The notes under the pieces are model-generated. The model had not been told where the DNA came from. It worked only from the letters and a program-made list of their open reading frames with translations, and did not search any database. 41,507 nt of DNA from QQUD01 sp039029915 (GTDB taxonomy: Bacteria > Chloroflexota > Anaerolineae > Promineifilales > Promineifilaceae). Positions 17,000-25,725 of the stretch are shown in pieces. Location: NCBI GenBank assembly GCA_039029915.1, contig JBCCFD010000010.1:1-41507 (forward strand). Direction: 5' to 3'. Each line of letters begins with the position of its first letter. Within the stretch, counting starts at the first letter, position 1. Both the position numbers and the translations under genes were made by a program.

Positions 17000-17836
17000 T
17001 CAGATAGAATGTTGAGAAAGAACTTCATCTACACCCAGCAAAGGGGTTTTGAGGATTCTTTTTGCTAATTGATTGTCCAATTGGCAATTGAGGGGCCAAT
17101 TGTTTTTTGATGAATTCTTTATGGTTACAAGTTTCCTATTACCTATTTGCCAATAGTCAAACATTCTGACGGCAAAAGCAGCTCTTGTCAAGACCTGATT
17201 TCCAACAATATTTAAAATTCCACGAAAATCATGAGAAATAAGCTCAATACAGGCCTTGCTAAGGGCTTCAACCCATATCGGATTACGCAGTTGATTAGAA
17301 AAGAGAGAGATAGATTCATTATTTTCCAACGCTCGACTCATCCAGCGCGTGCCGTGATCCATTTCTTTTAGGCCGTATATTAGTGACGTTCGCACAATGA
17401 CCGCGTTGTTGTGATGAGCCTGGACAAGCGATTCTGCGTCTGCTTTAACACGGCCGTACTCGTTAACAGGCGTTGGCTTTACAGACTCATCGTAAGGTGG
17501 AGACAAGCCATCAAAAATAGAATCAGTTGAGAGATGGATCAATCTAACGCTGCCACGACGCGCACCAATAACAATATTCGATGTCCCATCTCGAATAATC
17601 GTAGCCATGTCGTCAGATCGATTTGAGCCCGCTAAATGCAAAATAACGTTGGGTTGAATCGTGTCAATGAGGTTTAAAACGGCCGTTTTGTCTCTCAAAT
17701 CAAGGTGAGTACCTTTAGGCAAATTTAACCGATCGTGATTAAAAAAAGTGTAATGTGTTTCAAAATAATCTGGGATTAGTGGAATTAAGTGCCGACCTAA
17801 ATAACTGCTTCCCCCCGTTACCAACAGTTTTGTCAT
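17000..17836 (-). CDS. RmlD-like NAD(P)-dependent reductase/epimerase (extended SDR)
   Basis: The 278 residues form an extended short-chain dehydrogenase. TGGSSYLG at residues 7-14 is the dinucleotide loop, HLAGSNRSDD lies at the end of the fourth strand, HLSTDSIFDG holds the catalytic Ser/Thr, and YGRVKAD holds the catalytic Tyr-x-x-x-Lys. STD-x-x-FDG and the P-x-x-x-YG-x-x-K spacing fit dTDP-4-dehydrorhamnose reductase (RmlD) and relatives best. No other rhamnose genes are nearby, so the sugar is unknown. The ATG lies six bases after the rnc stop, so it is probably translated from the same message as RNase III. An odd GARRGSVRLIHLS stretch replaces the usual loop before the Ser strand. Confidence 0.8.
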   Translation of the reverse strand: MTKLLVTGGSSYLGRHLIPLIPDYFETHYTFFNHDRLNLPKGTHLDLRDKTAVLNLIDTIQPNVILHLAGSNRSDDMATIIRDGTSNIVIGARRGSVRLIHLSTDSIFDGLSPPYDESVKPTPVNEYGRVKADAESLVQAHHNNAVIVRTSLIYGLKEMDHGTRWMSRALENNESISLFSNQLRNPIWVEALSKACIELISHDFRGILNIVGNQVLTRAAFAVRMFDYWQIGNRKLVTIKNSSKNNWPLNCQLDNQLAKRILKTPLLGVDEVLSQHSI

Positions 17837-17842
17837 ATGGCA

Positions 17843-18544
17843 TTACCCACCATTAGAGTCAACACGAATCATCGCCTGCGCCGCCGCTGCTTGAGCAGCT
17901 CGCTGCTTACTGCCACCGCTCCCCTCACCCCAAACCGCATCTCCTACCATCACAAGCGTTGTGAAAATTTTAGCGTGATCGGGGCCTTCGGTTTTCACCA
18001 CTTTATACCGAGGTGTAATATTGAACTGTGCTTGTGCCCATACTTGGAACTCACTTTTGGCATCCTTATGCGATGATTCAGCCACAATTTGCTCAAGAGC
18101 TGGACCAATCAGCCGGGTCACAATAGGTTCAACATAATCAATCCCTGAATCCAAATAAATAGCCCCAATAACCGCTTCAAAGGTTGCGCACAAAATTGGC
18201 GTTCTTTCACGGCCCCCATTTTCAGCTTCCCCTAACCCTAAACGAACAAACGCGCCTAGATCAAGCTGTTTCGCAAACATAGCCAGCGTCTTAGCTCGAA
18301 CCAAAGCCGCCCTCAAGCTTGTTAATTCCCCCTCATCCATTTCAGGAAATCGATGATAAAGGTATGAACCAACAATAAAATCCAGAACCGCGTCACCTAA
18401 AAACTCGAGTCGTTCATTATCTTCAATTGAATCAATTGGGTTTTCGTTGAGGTATGAGCGATGTGTTAACGCTCGGTTTAAAAGCGAATAATCAGAAAAT
18501 TTAAATTGAAGTCGTTCCTCTAATCCTACAAATTCTTTCATCAT
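17843..18544 (-). CDS. rnc: Ribonuclease III
   Basis: This 233-residue protein has the endonuclease domain followed by a double-stranded RNA-binding domain. The signature NERLEFLGDAVL spans residues 43-54, a second metal-binding stretch is ATFEAVIGAIYLD, and the binding domain (from about residue 155) ends with GGSKQRAAQAAAAQAM. It cleaves structured RNA, such as rRNA precursors. Length matches the family. Two ATG codons in a row lie at 18544 and 18541. No Shine-Dalgarno is seen; instead a TATAAT box ends nine bases before the ATG. It lies downstream of fabF, the common neighbour, but no acpP gene is between them. Confidence 0.95.
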   Translation of the reverse strand: MMKEFVGLEERLQFKFSDYSLLNRALTHRSYLNENPIDSIEDNERLEFLGDAVLDFIVGSYLYHRFPEMDEGELTSLRAALVRAKTLAMFAKQLDLGAFVRLGLGEAENGGRERTPILCATFEAVIGAIYLDSGIDYVEPIVTRLIGPALEQIVAESSHKDAKSEFQVWAQAQFNITPRYKVVKTEGPDHAKIFTTLVMVGDAVWGEGSGGSKQRAAQAAAAQAMIRVDSNGG

Positions 18545-18553
18545 TGAGAAATC

Positions 18554-18559
18554 ATTATA
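18554..18559 (-). promoter_or_regulatory. -10 box nine bases before the rnc start
   Basis: A perfect TATAAT on the minus strand leaves only nine bases before the ATG, again a leaderless geometry. No good -35 lies at 16-18 bases; a TTGACT is present but only 11 bases upstream of the box. Confidence 0.45.
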
Positions 18560-18743
18560 CCTGATAATTAAGTCAAATTCAGAGGCAATCCAAATCCTGA
18601 CGGCCTCCTGTTCCGTCTACATCAAATGATGGCAATTAAAATAAATAGAACTTGAAGTTTCGTCCACCTTTCTGGCAAAACAGGTTTCATCAAATTTTTT
18701 GGGGGCAAAACATTAGCGTGCGCCCAATCAGTCCAAACTAAAA

Positions 18744-18776
18744 GTGCGCAAAGAACCGTTAATACTCTTTGCGCAC
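18744..18776 (-). terminator. Terminator after fabF
   Basis: GTGCGCAAAGA and TCTTTGCGCAC form a perfect 11-base-pair stem with an 11-base loop. On the minus strand it is followed by TTTT and lies about 40 bases past the fabF stop, which separates fabF from rnc transcriptionally. Confidence 0.8.
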
Positions 18777-18816
18777 CGTTCAGTCATAAAAATTTTGGGC
18801 AGGTACTCAGATTGCG

Positions 18817-20067
18817 TTACTCTTCAAACGCCTTGAAAACAAGAACAGCATTGTGACCACCAAACCCAAAGGCATTGTTGATGCACACTTTTACTTTTCT
18901 TTCCCGAGAATGATTGGGGAGCACATCTAAATCACAATCAGGATCAGGCGTTTCGTAATTAATTGTTGGTGGTACAACCTGATCTTGGATCGCCATGGTA
19001 CAAAACACGGATTCAATTGCGCCGGTAGCCCCCATTATGTGTCCCGTCATCGATTTTGTTGAACTCATAACAATATCGTAGGCACTGCTTCCCAGCGCTG
19101 CTTTAATCGCTTGAGTTTCGGATTTGTCGTTCAACGGTGTTGCTGTACCATGCGCGCTAATATAATCGACATCTTCAGGATTAACACCGGCATCTTTCAT
19201 TGCTAATTTGATAGCGCGCGCTGCGCCAGCACCGCCCTCAGCAGGGGCCGTGATATGGTGCGCATCTGTTGTTTGCCCGTACCCTGAAATTTCAGCAAGG
19301 ATATTAGCCCCCCGCGCCTTGGCATGTTCGAGCGTTTCAATAACCAACATGCCAGAGCCTTCACCAACAATCAAACCGTCCCGATTTTTATCAAAAGGTT
19401 GAGGAGTGTCTTTTTCTTTGCCTGAGGTAGCCCCGGCCCTTTCAAAGCCTCCGACAGCCACCGACGTTAGAATAGATTCGCTACCGCCCGTTACTGCAGC
19501 ATCAATCTCACCGCTTCGCACAAGCCGATAAGCCAAACCAATCGCATCGCTGCCGGCCGCACAGGCCGTTGTAACAGTGGGTGATGGGCCGTGAATACCA
19601 TAATCGATCGCCAGCATGCCTGATGCCCCATTTGGCATAATCATCGTTATTGCAAAGGGACTTACACGACGAATCCCTTTTTCCAATACAACGTGTTCCT
19701 GGTTTACAAGCGTTTGAATCCCACCGACCCCTGTTCCCATGACAATACCGATTCTTTCACGGTTTTGGTCGGTTATTTCTAATCCGGAATGTTTTAAAGC
19801 TTCACCACCGGTTACGGTTGCAAATTGCTGAAAACGATCTCGACGTCGGGTGATTTTCTTTTCCATAAACTTAGCTGGATCAAAATCTTTCACTTCGCAA
19901 ACTGCCCCAAGGGTATGGTCCCCTTTCGGCATTACTGTAAAAGGGCCTGTTCCCGACTTCCCCGCAATCAGGTTCGCCCAGCTTTCTTCGACATTGTGGC
20001 CGAGAGGGGTTAAAAGCCCAACTCCCGTAACAACCACTCGGCGTCTTCCGTTGTGTCCGTTCTCCAT
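18817..20067 (-). CDS. fabF: 3-oxoacyl-ACP synthase II
   Basis: This condensing enzyme of fatty acid elongation has 416 residues from the ATG at 20067, which follows a GGAG ribosome site by eight bases. An in-frame ATG at 20175 would add 36 residues unlike the family. The catalytic triad is visible: Cys169 in TVTTACAAGS, His306 in AHGTATPLND and His343 in SMTGHIMGATG. Length matches FabF (about 412). The gene precedes rnc, a frequent bacterial neighbourhood, but acpP, fabD and fabG are not here. A strong hairpin with a T-run follows it. Confidence 0.95.
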   Translation of the reverse strand: MENGHNGRRRVVVTGVGLLTPLGHNVEESWANLIAGKSGTGPFTVMPKGDHTLGAVCEVKDFDPAKFMEKKITRRRDRFQQFATVTGGEALKHSGLEITDQNRERIGIVMGTGVGGIQTLVNQEHVVLEKGIRRVSPFAITMIMPNGASGMLAIDYGIHGPSPTVTTACAAGSDAIGLAYRLVRSGEIDAAVTGGSESILTSVAVGGFERAGATSGKEKDTPQPFDKNRDGLIVGEGSGMLVIETLEHAKARGANILAEISGYGQTTDAHHITAPAEGGAGAARAIKLAMKDAGVNPEDVDYISAHGTATPLNDKSETQAIKAALGSSAYDIVMSSTKSMTGHIMGATGAIESVFCTMAIQDQVVPPTINYETPDPDCDLDVLPNHSRERKVKVCINNAFGFGGHNAVLVFKAFEE

Positions 20068-20198
20068 TTTTTTCTCCGAAATACGTGGAGAACAAAAAGC
20101 CCTTTGCAATAAAACAGCTTCGCAAACGCTTTTATTCCCCTGTAAGCAAATCAGTTTGACCTTAACGGTCTTCAAACTTCTCTTTGTAATTTACTTCA

Positions 20199-20516
20199 TT
20201 ACTCTTGGGAGCCAATGTGTCCTTTTTTTTGCATTCTTGTTTCGTATTTGTGTAATGCTGTGGCAAAAGCCTCGTCTAAATTCACATCAACGGCCGTTGC
20301 CAGCAAACACAAACTGTACAAAACATCACCTAGCTCACTTGTTATTTGCTCTTGATTAAATTGGGGCGAATCTACTTCTCCGTAATTGGTTGCCTTCAAT
20401 ATTTCCTTAGCAACCTCTCCCAATTCACTGATTAAATCTAATGCATAAACACCAGCCGAGTGGGTTAAGTTATGCTTTTTTGCAAAATTGCTTGCTTGAG
20501 CTTGCCAATCACTCAT
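20199..20516 (-). CDS. MazG-like nucleotide pyrophosphohydrolase
   Basis: The 105-residue protein is a single all-helical MazG-type domain. The first metal-binding helix reads SELGEVAKEIL (E-x-x-E with a preceding E), and the second reads SELGDVLYSL (E-x-x-D). Such small enzymes hydrolyse nucleoside triphosphates, often aberrant ones, to monophosphates. Length fits the single-domain group, not the two-domain MazG. It lies between the molybdopterin genes and fabF on the same strand; 59 bases separate it from moaDE. The substrate cannot be read from sequence. Confidence 0.85.
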   Translation of the reverse strand: MSDWQAQASNFAKKHNLTHSAGVYALDLISELGEVAKEILKATNYGEVDSPQFNQEQITSELGDVLYSLCLLATAVDVNLDEAFATALHKYETRMQKKGHIGSQE

Positions 20517-20575
20517 ATTCGTTTGCCATTATCAGTTTGGTTATTTGTCAGCTAAGAGGCGCATTGACGCTGCTG

Positions 20576-21301
20576 TTAGCCATTATCCTGGATCGTTGGC
20601 CGGTAATCGCCTTCCACCCAGACGCTTTGATCTGGGCCAACTTCCTTTTTCCAAACAGGGACAATCTCTTTAAGTCGGTCTATCCCATACCTTGCGGCAT
20701 CAAACACGCCTTGGTCCCGATGACCTGAGGCACAGGCAACAAAAGTTGTATGATCGCCAATCGTTAACTTCCCAAGCTGCTGCACAATGGCAATACCCTT
20801 GACAAGGGGCCATCGCTCCCAAATTTCAACTGCAATTTGGCGCATCTTCTCTTCAGCCATTTCTTCGTATGCTTCATACTCAAGGTGAACGGTTTGCTCG
20901 GGCATGCCTTTGCGAGAGGTTTGCCCCCGCACAAAACCGGAAAAGCTAACAATGGCACCTACATCAGGCTGGGTTAACCGTTGATGCACCGCTTCAATAT
21001 CAACGGCCGTTTCTGTCACAGCAAAATAGGTAGGGTAGGGGTCAGCCTCAGTGCTCCCCCCGCTTACCGGAGGGAACATGGCCACTTCATCACCAGGGGT
21101 TACGGCCGTATCTTCATTCGCAAACGCTTTATTGACGGATACCAAAACAGTCTCAACGCTTGAATCAAGCATTGGGAACTGATCGGATATGGCTTCAAGC
21201 AGTTCTTTCACCGTCGCAGGCTCTTCGACCTCAACTTGAATGCGAGGTTGCCCCACCTTGTCTTTCATCGTGGCAAATAATCGAATATCTACAATCATCA
21301 T
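20576..21301 (-). CDS. MoaD-MoaE fusion (molybdopterin synthase in one chain)
   Basis: Residues 1-82 are MoaD, the ubiquitin-like sulphur carrier, ending in the Gly-Gly motif (PPVSGG, Gly81-Gly82). Residues about 90-241 are MoaE, the catalytic subunit, with VGAIVSFSGFVRG, CASGHRDQGVFDA and the lysines of VPVWKKEVGP. Together they convert precursor Z (cPMP) to molybdopterin. In separate MoaD the Gly-Gly end must be free to carry the thiocarboxylate; here Ser83 follows it, so cleavage is needed. The fused MoaX of Mycobacterium tuberculosis is known to be processed after its Gly-Gly. The start codon directly follows the moaC stop (TAAATG), so the two are coupled. Confidence 0.92.
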   Translation of the reverse strand: MMIVDIRLFATMKDKVGQPRIQVEVEEPATVKELLEAISDQFPMLDSSVETVLVSVNKAFANEDTAVTPGDEVAMFPPVSGGSTEADPYPTYFAVTETAVDIEAVHQRLTQPDVGAIVSFSGFVRGQTSRKGMPEQTVHLEYEAYEEMAEEKMRQIAVEIWERWPLVKGIAIVQQLGKLTIGDHTTFVACASGHRDQGVFDAARYGIDRLKEIVPVWKKEVGPDQSVWVEGDYRPTIQDNG

Positions 21302-21784
21302 TTAATCCTCAAAAAACCAATCACCACTTTTTCCGCCCGTTTTTTCAACCACGCGAACGTCAGTGATTTTCATTTGGCGATCAACCGCTTTCGCCATGTC
21401 ATAAATAGTTAGACCCGCCACGGTAACGGCCGTTAAGGCCTCCATCTCCACACCGGTCTTTCCTTTTAGACGAACCGTGGCCTCAATTTCTATACAGCTC
21501 TTGTCAGGATTAGGGGTACAAATCACATCAATATGCGTTAAAAGCAGAGGATGGCAAAGTGGAATTAAATCACTGGTGCGTTTAGCCGCCATAATGCCGG
21601 CCAACTTTGCCGTGGTAAGCACATCCCCTTTTTTGGCCTGTCCAGACTGAATCAAAGTCAACGTTTCAGGCGCCATAACCACAGAGCCTCTAGCTTTGGC
21701 AAACCGCTCACTGTCCGCCTTAGCCCCAACATTCACCATGTTTGCTTTTCCATCATCGTCAATATGAGTTAATTTTTTGTCCAT
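21302..21784 (-). CDS. moaC: Cyclic pyranopterin monophosphate synthase
   Basis: This 160-residue protein carries the MoaC hallmarks: MVNVGAK near the start, KGDVLTTAKLAGIMAAKRTSDLIPLCHPL in the centre, and KTGVEMEALTAV and IYDMAKAVDR toward the end. MoaC acts with MoaA in the first step of molybdenum cofactor synthesis. The ATG at 21784 gives the normal length; 32 upstream in-frame residues are not family-like and cross the promoter. It is followed without a gap by the moaD-moaE fusion. No moaA is in the window. A TATAAT box ends nine bases before the ATG, so the message may be leaderless. Confidence 0.95.
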   Translation of the reverse strand: MDKKLTHIDDDGKANMVNVGAKADSERFAKARGSVVMAPETLTLIQSGQAKKGDVLTTAKLAGIMAAKRTSDLIPLCHPLLLTHIDVICTPNPDKSCIEIEATVRLKGKTGVEMEALTAVTVAGLTIYDMAKAVDRQMKITDVRVVEKTGGKSGDWFFED

Positions 21785-21793
21785 AGATATGGT

Positions 21794-21799
21794 ATTATA
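21794..21799 (-). promoter_or_regulatory. -10 box nine bases before the moaC start
   Basis: TATAAT on the minus strand is followed by nine bases and the ATG, with no Shine-Dalgarno. The -35 region (TTTCTA at 17 bases) is poor. The PIG-L gene starts 43 bases away in the other direction. Confidence 0.45.
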
Positions 21800-21841
21800 G
21801 TGTGTGTTTAAAATGGTAGAAAATTTTCCAGTAGTTATGCA

Positions 21842-22597
21842 ATGAACGCTTTCTATGACATTATTGTTTTGTCCCCCCACCTAGACGATGCTGCCCTATC
21901 TTGTGGCGGATTCCTCTATTCTTCAACCCAACAGGGGAAAACGGCTCTCGTCGTAACATTAATGTCTGGCGAACCACCCAAAGGCCCCTTTTCTGCCTTT
22001 GCCAGTCGGATGCATGCCCGCTGGGACCTAGCCGCTCAAATCGTCGCCCAGCGAAAGCAAGAAGATATTGAAGCTTGTCAAGTTTTAGGAACCGATTACT
22101 ATCACGCTACGATTCCAGATGCAATTTATCGATTTGATCAAGCAACTGGCTCCCATTTTTATACGTCAAATGAACTGCTTTTTGGTAAGATTAATTTAAA
22201 GGACGCAGAACTAGTCATAGAAAAGCTCTTTAAGATCATACAGGCCCTACCAAAGCACGCTCAACTGCTTGCCCCATTGACGGTCGGAAATCACGTCGAT
22301 CATCAATTGGTCAGAACGGCCGTTGAACAAGGCTACTCAGGTCAAGTTATCTACTATGAAGATTATCCATACGCCCGCGAATCAAACGCAGTTGATACTG
22401 TAATTGCTAATGACAGGTTCAAGTTAGAACATCACAACATAGCTTTAACGAACAAGCAACTTGAAATCAAGGGCGAGTCAATAGCAAAATTCAAATCTCA
22501 AATTAGTAGTTTTTTCAATGACCGATCCGATATCGACACAAAACTCAAAGCCTACGCATCCAGAGTGGGCGGCGAGCGACAGTGGACCAAACCTTAG
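21842..22597 (+). CDS. PIG-L/LmbE-family deacetylase
   Basis: The 251-residue protein begins with a strand leading to PHLDDAALSCGG (residues 12-23), the zinc motif of the PIG-L family, and has the second histidine pair in GNHVDHQLVR. These enzymes remove N-acetyl groups from sugars, as in mycothiol, bacillithiol or glycolipid synthesis. YYEDYPYA matches the usual late motif. It is divergent from moaC and stands alone, so there is no contextual clue to the sugar. The ATG at 21842 lies close to the family start; no strong ribosome site is visible. Confidence 0.85.
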   Translation: MNAFYDIIVLSPHLDDAALSCGGFLYSSTQQGKTALVVTLMSGEPPKGPFSAFASRMHARWDLAAQIVAQRKQEDIEACQVLGTDYYHATIPDAIYRFDQATGSHFYTSNELLFGKINLKDAELVIEKLFKIIQALPKHAQLLAPLTVGNHVDHQLVRTAVEQGYSGQVIYYEDYPYARESNAVDTVIANDRFKLEHHNIALTNKQLEIKGESIAKFKSQISSFFNDRSDIDTKLKAYASRVGGERQWTKP

Positions 22598-22679
22598 CAA
22601 GAAAGTACTATCAAGCGACTTTTCACGAAAAGATTACGGGAATTTGTGTTTAAATAGGGTTCCTATTGGTACTGTATGC

Positions 22680-22709
22680 TTGATTATTCATTAGAAATCA
22701 ACTTATAAT
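22680..22709 (+). promoter_or_regulatory. Promoter of the kinase cassette
   Basis: TTGATT (22680-22685) and TATAAT (22704-22709) are 18 bases apart. Transcription would begin near 22716, so the TTG at 22720 is a poor start, while the ATG at 22741 leaves a leader of about 25 bases with GGGAG in it. Confidence 0.65.
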
Positions 22710-22740
22710 AAATTCTCAATTGGGAGAAGATCCATATATT

Positions 22741-24723
22741 ATGGGGCGATTAACGACACGGCAGCTTGCAAGTAAAAAAAGCCGCTCAAAATCCAGTCAA
22801 AGATCAGGACTCCAACCAGGTGACATATTACAAGATAGGTACCAAATCGTAGGTACGCTTGGTGTTGGTGGGTTTAGTTCTGTTTATCAAGCACGCGACA
22901 TGCGTTTTCCTAACGTCACAAAGCTTTGTGCTGTTAAGGAAATGGTCATTTCGGCACCAGATCCTCAGCTACGCGAATTAACGATTAAATCGTTTGAGCG
23001 AGAAGCCAGCATGCTGGCAATGCTCGATCATCCCGCGATTCCTGATGTGTCTGACTATTTTACGGAAGGCGATCGCAGTTACCTTGTCTTAGAGTTGATT
23101 CGTGGACAAGATTTAGAAGTTTGGCTCGAGAATCAAGTTGAGCATCTTACTGGAGAGCGCGCCATCGAGTGGGCCATTCAGCTTTGTGGTGCATTAGATC
23201 ATCTTCATAGCCAAAAGCCAAAACCTATCGTCTTTCGCGATATCAAGCCCTCAAACATCATGCTTGATCATTACAATCGCATCCGATTGATTGATTTTGG
23301 GATTGCCAAAGTGTTTGAGACCGGTAACAAAGGGACCATGATTGGGACCGAAGGCTACTCTCCGCCTGAACAATATCGAGGTCAAGCAGAACCAGCAGGG
23401 GACATTTATGCGCTTGGTGCGACATTACATCATTTATTAACGAAACAAGACCCCCGCCTTGAACCACCATTTACTTTCGCAGAACGTCCCATTAACAAAG
23501 TTAATCCAAATGTCTCTCCCCAATTAGAAGCCCTTATTATGAGATGCCTTTCATACGATCCCAAGGATCGGTATGAAAATGCTCAGGCTTTAAAAGATTC
23601 TTTAGAACAATTGCAAAATCAAGCCTCTGCGCCAGCAGCAACGGTGCAAATGACACCGCCACAGGGTCAAATGCAAACGCCACCGGGTCAGCAGTATGCC
23701 CCTGTTAATCAACAGCACGTTACACCCGCCCAAACCCCAGCAGTTCAATCAAATGAAATGGTTGTCAACCCAGTTTGGGTTTTTAAATGTGAAGACGAAA
23801 TACGAAGAAAGGCTGCTGTTTCAGGGGATCGAATCTACGTGGGTGCTTACGACAACAATCTTTACTGTCTGAACAGTTCAGATGGTGATTTTGTATGGAA
23901 GTTCCCGGCTAAGGATAGCGTTGGCGGCTCCATCCCGTTTGTTTATGATGAGCACGTTTATATTGGCTCATCCGATCAGCACCTTTATGCCATTCAAACA
24001 AGATCCGGGCGCATGAATTGGAATTTCAAAACCAACGGCGCTATTTTCTCATCGCCAAACGTCCAATACGATCACGCCTTTTTTGGCTCTGACGATGGCT
24101 ACTTCTATGCCGTTAATGTCAATCATGGTCGAGAAGCGTGGAAAGCGGATATGTATGCGGCAGTTCGCTCTATGGCTTTTGTCGATGATGAATTTATTTA
24201 TGTTGGTACCGAAGGGGGATACATTTACTGTTTGGAGCTAGCTTCGGGTAAAAACAAATGGCAGTTCCAAGCTAAACGTAACATTATCTCTTCCCCCACT
24301 GTCCAAGATGAAATTGTCTTCTTTGGGGCAATGGATTCAACATTTTATGCCCTTGACGCTACATCTGGTTACCAAATGTGGCGATTTAGAACAAGACGAC
24401 CCATTATTTCTTCTCCAGTTGTTCACAAGAACAGTGCTTTTATCGGTTCCTCGGATGGCAATCTTTACGCTGTCGATATGGAAACCGGAAGACAGCAATG
24501 GTTATTTGAAACTGAAGGTCAGGTAAACTCTTCCCCAGCCATTTGGGAAGATGCCATTTACTTTGGCTCTACCGATGGGCACATTTACTCCTTAGATACA
24601 AAACGCGGTCAATTGAGGTGGAAATTCAAAACAGGTAGCGCTGTAACGGCTTCCCCCGTTATCCACAAAGGGATTGTTTATATCGGCTCAATTGATCATT
24701 ATCTTTATGCATTACCAGCCTAA
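22741..24723 (+). CDS. Soluble Ser/Thr protein kinase with an eight-blade PQQ-type propeller
   Basis: With the ATG at 22741 the product has 660 residues. Residues about 33-290 are a Hanks-type kinase: GVGGFSSVY glycine loop, CAVKEM lysine, FRDIKPSN catalytic loop (Phe replaces the usual His before Arg-Asp), LIDFGIAK metal loop, and GTEGYSPPEQY. A Pro/Gln-rich linker (about 291-340) leads to eight repeats of about 40 residues, each with a Trp-x-Phe start, a SSP turn, a (Y/F)-(V/I/F)-G-(S/A)-x-D strand and a (L/F)-Y-(A/C)-(L/I/V) strand: a PQQ/BamB-like beta-propeller. No membrane helix lies between the two, so the propeller should be cytosolic, as in AfsK of Streptomyces. It opens a four-gene operon with its own phosphatase, vWA protein and FHA protein. 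Confidence 0.93.
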   Translation: MGRLTTRQLASKKSRSKSSQRSGLQPGDILQDRYQIVGTLGVGGFSSVYQARDMRFPNVTKLCAVKEMVISAPDPQLRELTIKSFEREASMLAMLDHPAIPDVSDYFTEGDRSYLVLELIRGQDLEVWLENQVEHLTGERAIEWAIQLCGALDHLHSQKPKPIVFRDIKPSNIMLDHYNRIRLIDFGIAKVFETGNKGTMIGTEGYSPPEQYRGQAEPAGDIYALGATLHHLLTKQDPRLEPPFTFAERPINKVNPNVSPQLEALIMRCLSYDPKDRYENAQALKDSLEQLQNQASAPAATVQMTPPQGQMQTPPGQQYAPVNQQHVTPAQTPAVQSNEMVVNPVWVFKCEDEIRRKAAVSGDRIYVGAYDNNLYCLNSSDGDFVWKFPAKDSVGGSIPFVYDEHVYIGSSDQHLYAIQTRSGRMNWNFKTNGAIFSSPNVQYDHAFFGSDDGYFYAVNVNHGREAWKADMYAAVRSMAFVDDEFIYVGTEGGYIYCLELASGKNKWQFQAKRNIISSPTVQDEIVFFGAMDSTFYALDATSGYQMWRFRTRRPIISSPVVHKNSAFIGSSDGNLYAVDMETGRQQWLFETEGQVNSSPAIWEDAIYFGSTDGHIYSLDTKRGQLRWKFKTGSAVTASPVIHKGIVYIGSIDHYLYALPA

Positions 24724-24764
24724 TGTTTTGAAGTATGACTGTCAGCAGGCCTTAGGAATCATTT

Positions 24765-25715
24765 ATGAATGACTCAAAATCAACACCTAACATCACAACC
24801 AAACAGGAATCTATTGACGTTTCAAGCGATGAGATTCTAGACACCGCGCCACTTGATAAAGAAGTCAATAACGCCTCTGATGATTTGAAGAAGCTTATTG
24901 CGATGAATAAACAGAAAAAACAGTCTGAGTCTGCTCCCCAGCGTGCAGAAATTAATTATGTTGTCAGGTGTGAATTAGGTGCTGAGCGGAACCGTAACGA
25001 GGATTCTTGTTTTGTGTTTTCTTCTAGCTCTGGTGGCACTTTCCCCATCTCGCCTTTTGGGCTTTTCGTGGTAGCAGATGGGATGGGTGGGCATAAGAAT
25101 GGTCATATTGCCAGCAATATCGCTTCACGCGTAACGGCTAAGTACATTCTCGACAAGATTTACAAGCCAATTATTACGAACTATTCTTCAACACCAAACT
25201 TACCTCCTATCCAAGAGGTTTTGGAAGAAGCTGTTAAGGCTGCACACGCTGCGATTTATGACAATCAACCCGAAACAGACAGCGGTACAACGCTTACTCT
25301 GGCCTTAATTTTGGGTCGTCGACTTTATGTTGCTCATGTTGGTGATAGCCGATTATATTTTAAAGCAGATGATAAGTTTGAAGTTGTAACGAAGGATCAT
25401 TCTTTAGTCCAGCGGCTGAAGGATGTCGGACAGTATACGGAAGCGGCTCATCAGAAATATGGGAGCGTCTTGATCCGAGCGGTTGGTCAAGGTGAAGATA
25501 TCGAGGTTGATACTTACATGCGGCTTTTACCAAAAAACGGCCGTATTATGCTTTGCAGCGATGGTCTATGGGGTCTTGTCTCAGACAAATACATTGAAAA
25601 AATGTTAGAGCAAGACATTACCATTCAGAATTCAGTAGACTATCTATATGAAAAATCAATGGAGGCTGGCGGGCACGACAATATCACCGCAATTATTGTT
25701 GATTTTACCCTGTAG
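24765..25715 (+). CDS. PP2C-family Ser/Thr protein phosphatase
   Basis: Residues about 65-316 are a PP2C domain with the metal-binding motifs in order: RNED (77-80), VADGMGGH (103-110), SGTTLTLAL, VAHVGDSRLY, LCSDGLWGLV and GGHDNIT. The first 62 residues are polar and Ser/Asp/Lys-rich with no fold I recognise. The enzyme should remove phosphate from Ser/Thr residues, most simply reversing the kinase 41 bases upstream. There are no membrane helices, so it is cytosolic like the kinase. The ATG at 24765 follows AGGA. An ACGGCCGT copy is read here as Asn-Gly-Arg. Confidence 0.93.
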   Translation: MNDSKSTPNITTKQESIDVSSDEILDTAPLDKEVNNASDDLKKLIAMNKQKKQSESAPQRAEINYVVRCELGAERNRNEDSCFVFSSSSGGTFPISPFGLFVVADGMGGHKNGHIASNIASRVTAKYILDKIYKPIITNYSSTPNLPPIQEVLEEAVKAAHAAIYDNQPETDSGTTLTLALILGRRLYVAHVGDSRLYFKADDKFEVVTKDHSLVQRLKDVGQYTEAAHQKYGSVLIRAVGQGEDIEVDTYMRLLPKNGRIMLCSDGLWGLVSDKYIEKMLEQDITIQNSVDYLYEKSMEAGGHDNITAIIVDFTL

Positions 25716-25725
25716 TAACTAAAGG

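Noticed and set aside
20068..20175. A 36-residue N-terminal extension of FabF
   Set aside because: A GGAG ribosome site stands eight bases before the internal ATG at 20067, and the extension is not family-like.
22324..25536. A 3.2 kb gap in ACGGCCGT copies over the kinase gene, as a sign of gene transfer
   Set aside because: With a mean spacing of about 830 bases and 50 gaps, one gap of this size is expected by chance. Base composition of the region is like its neighbours.
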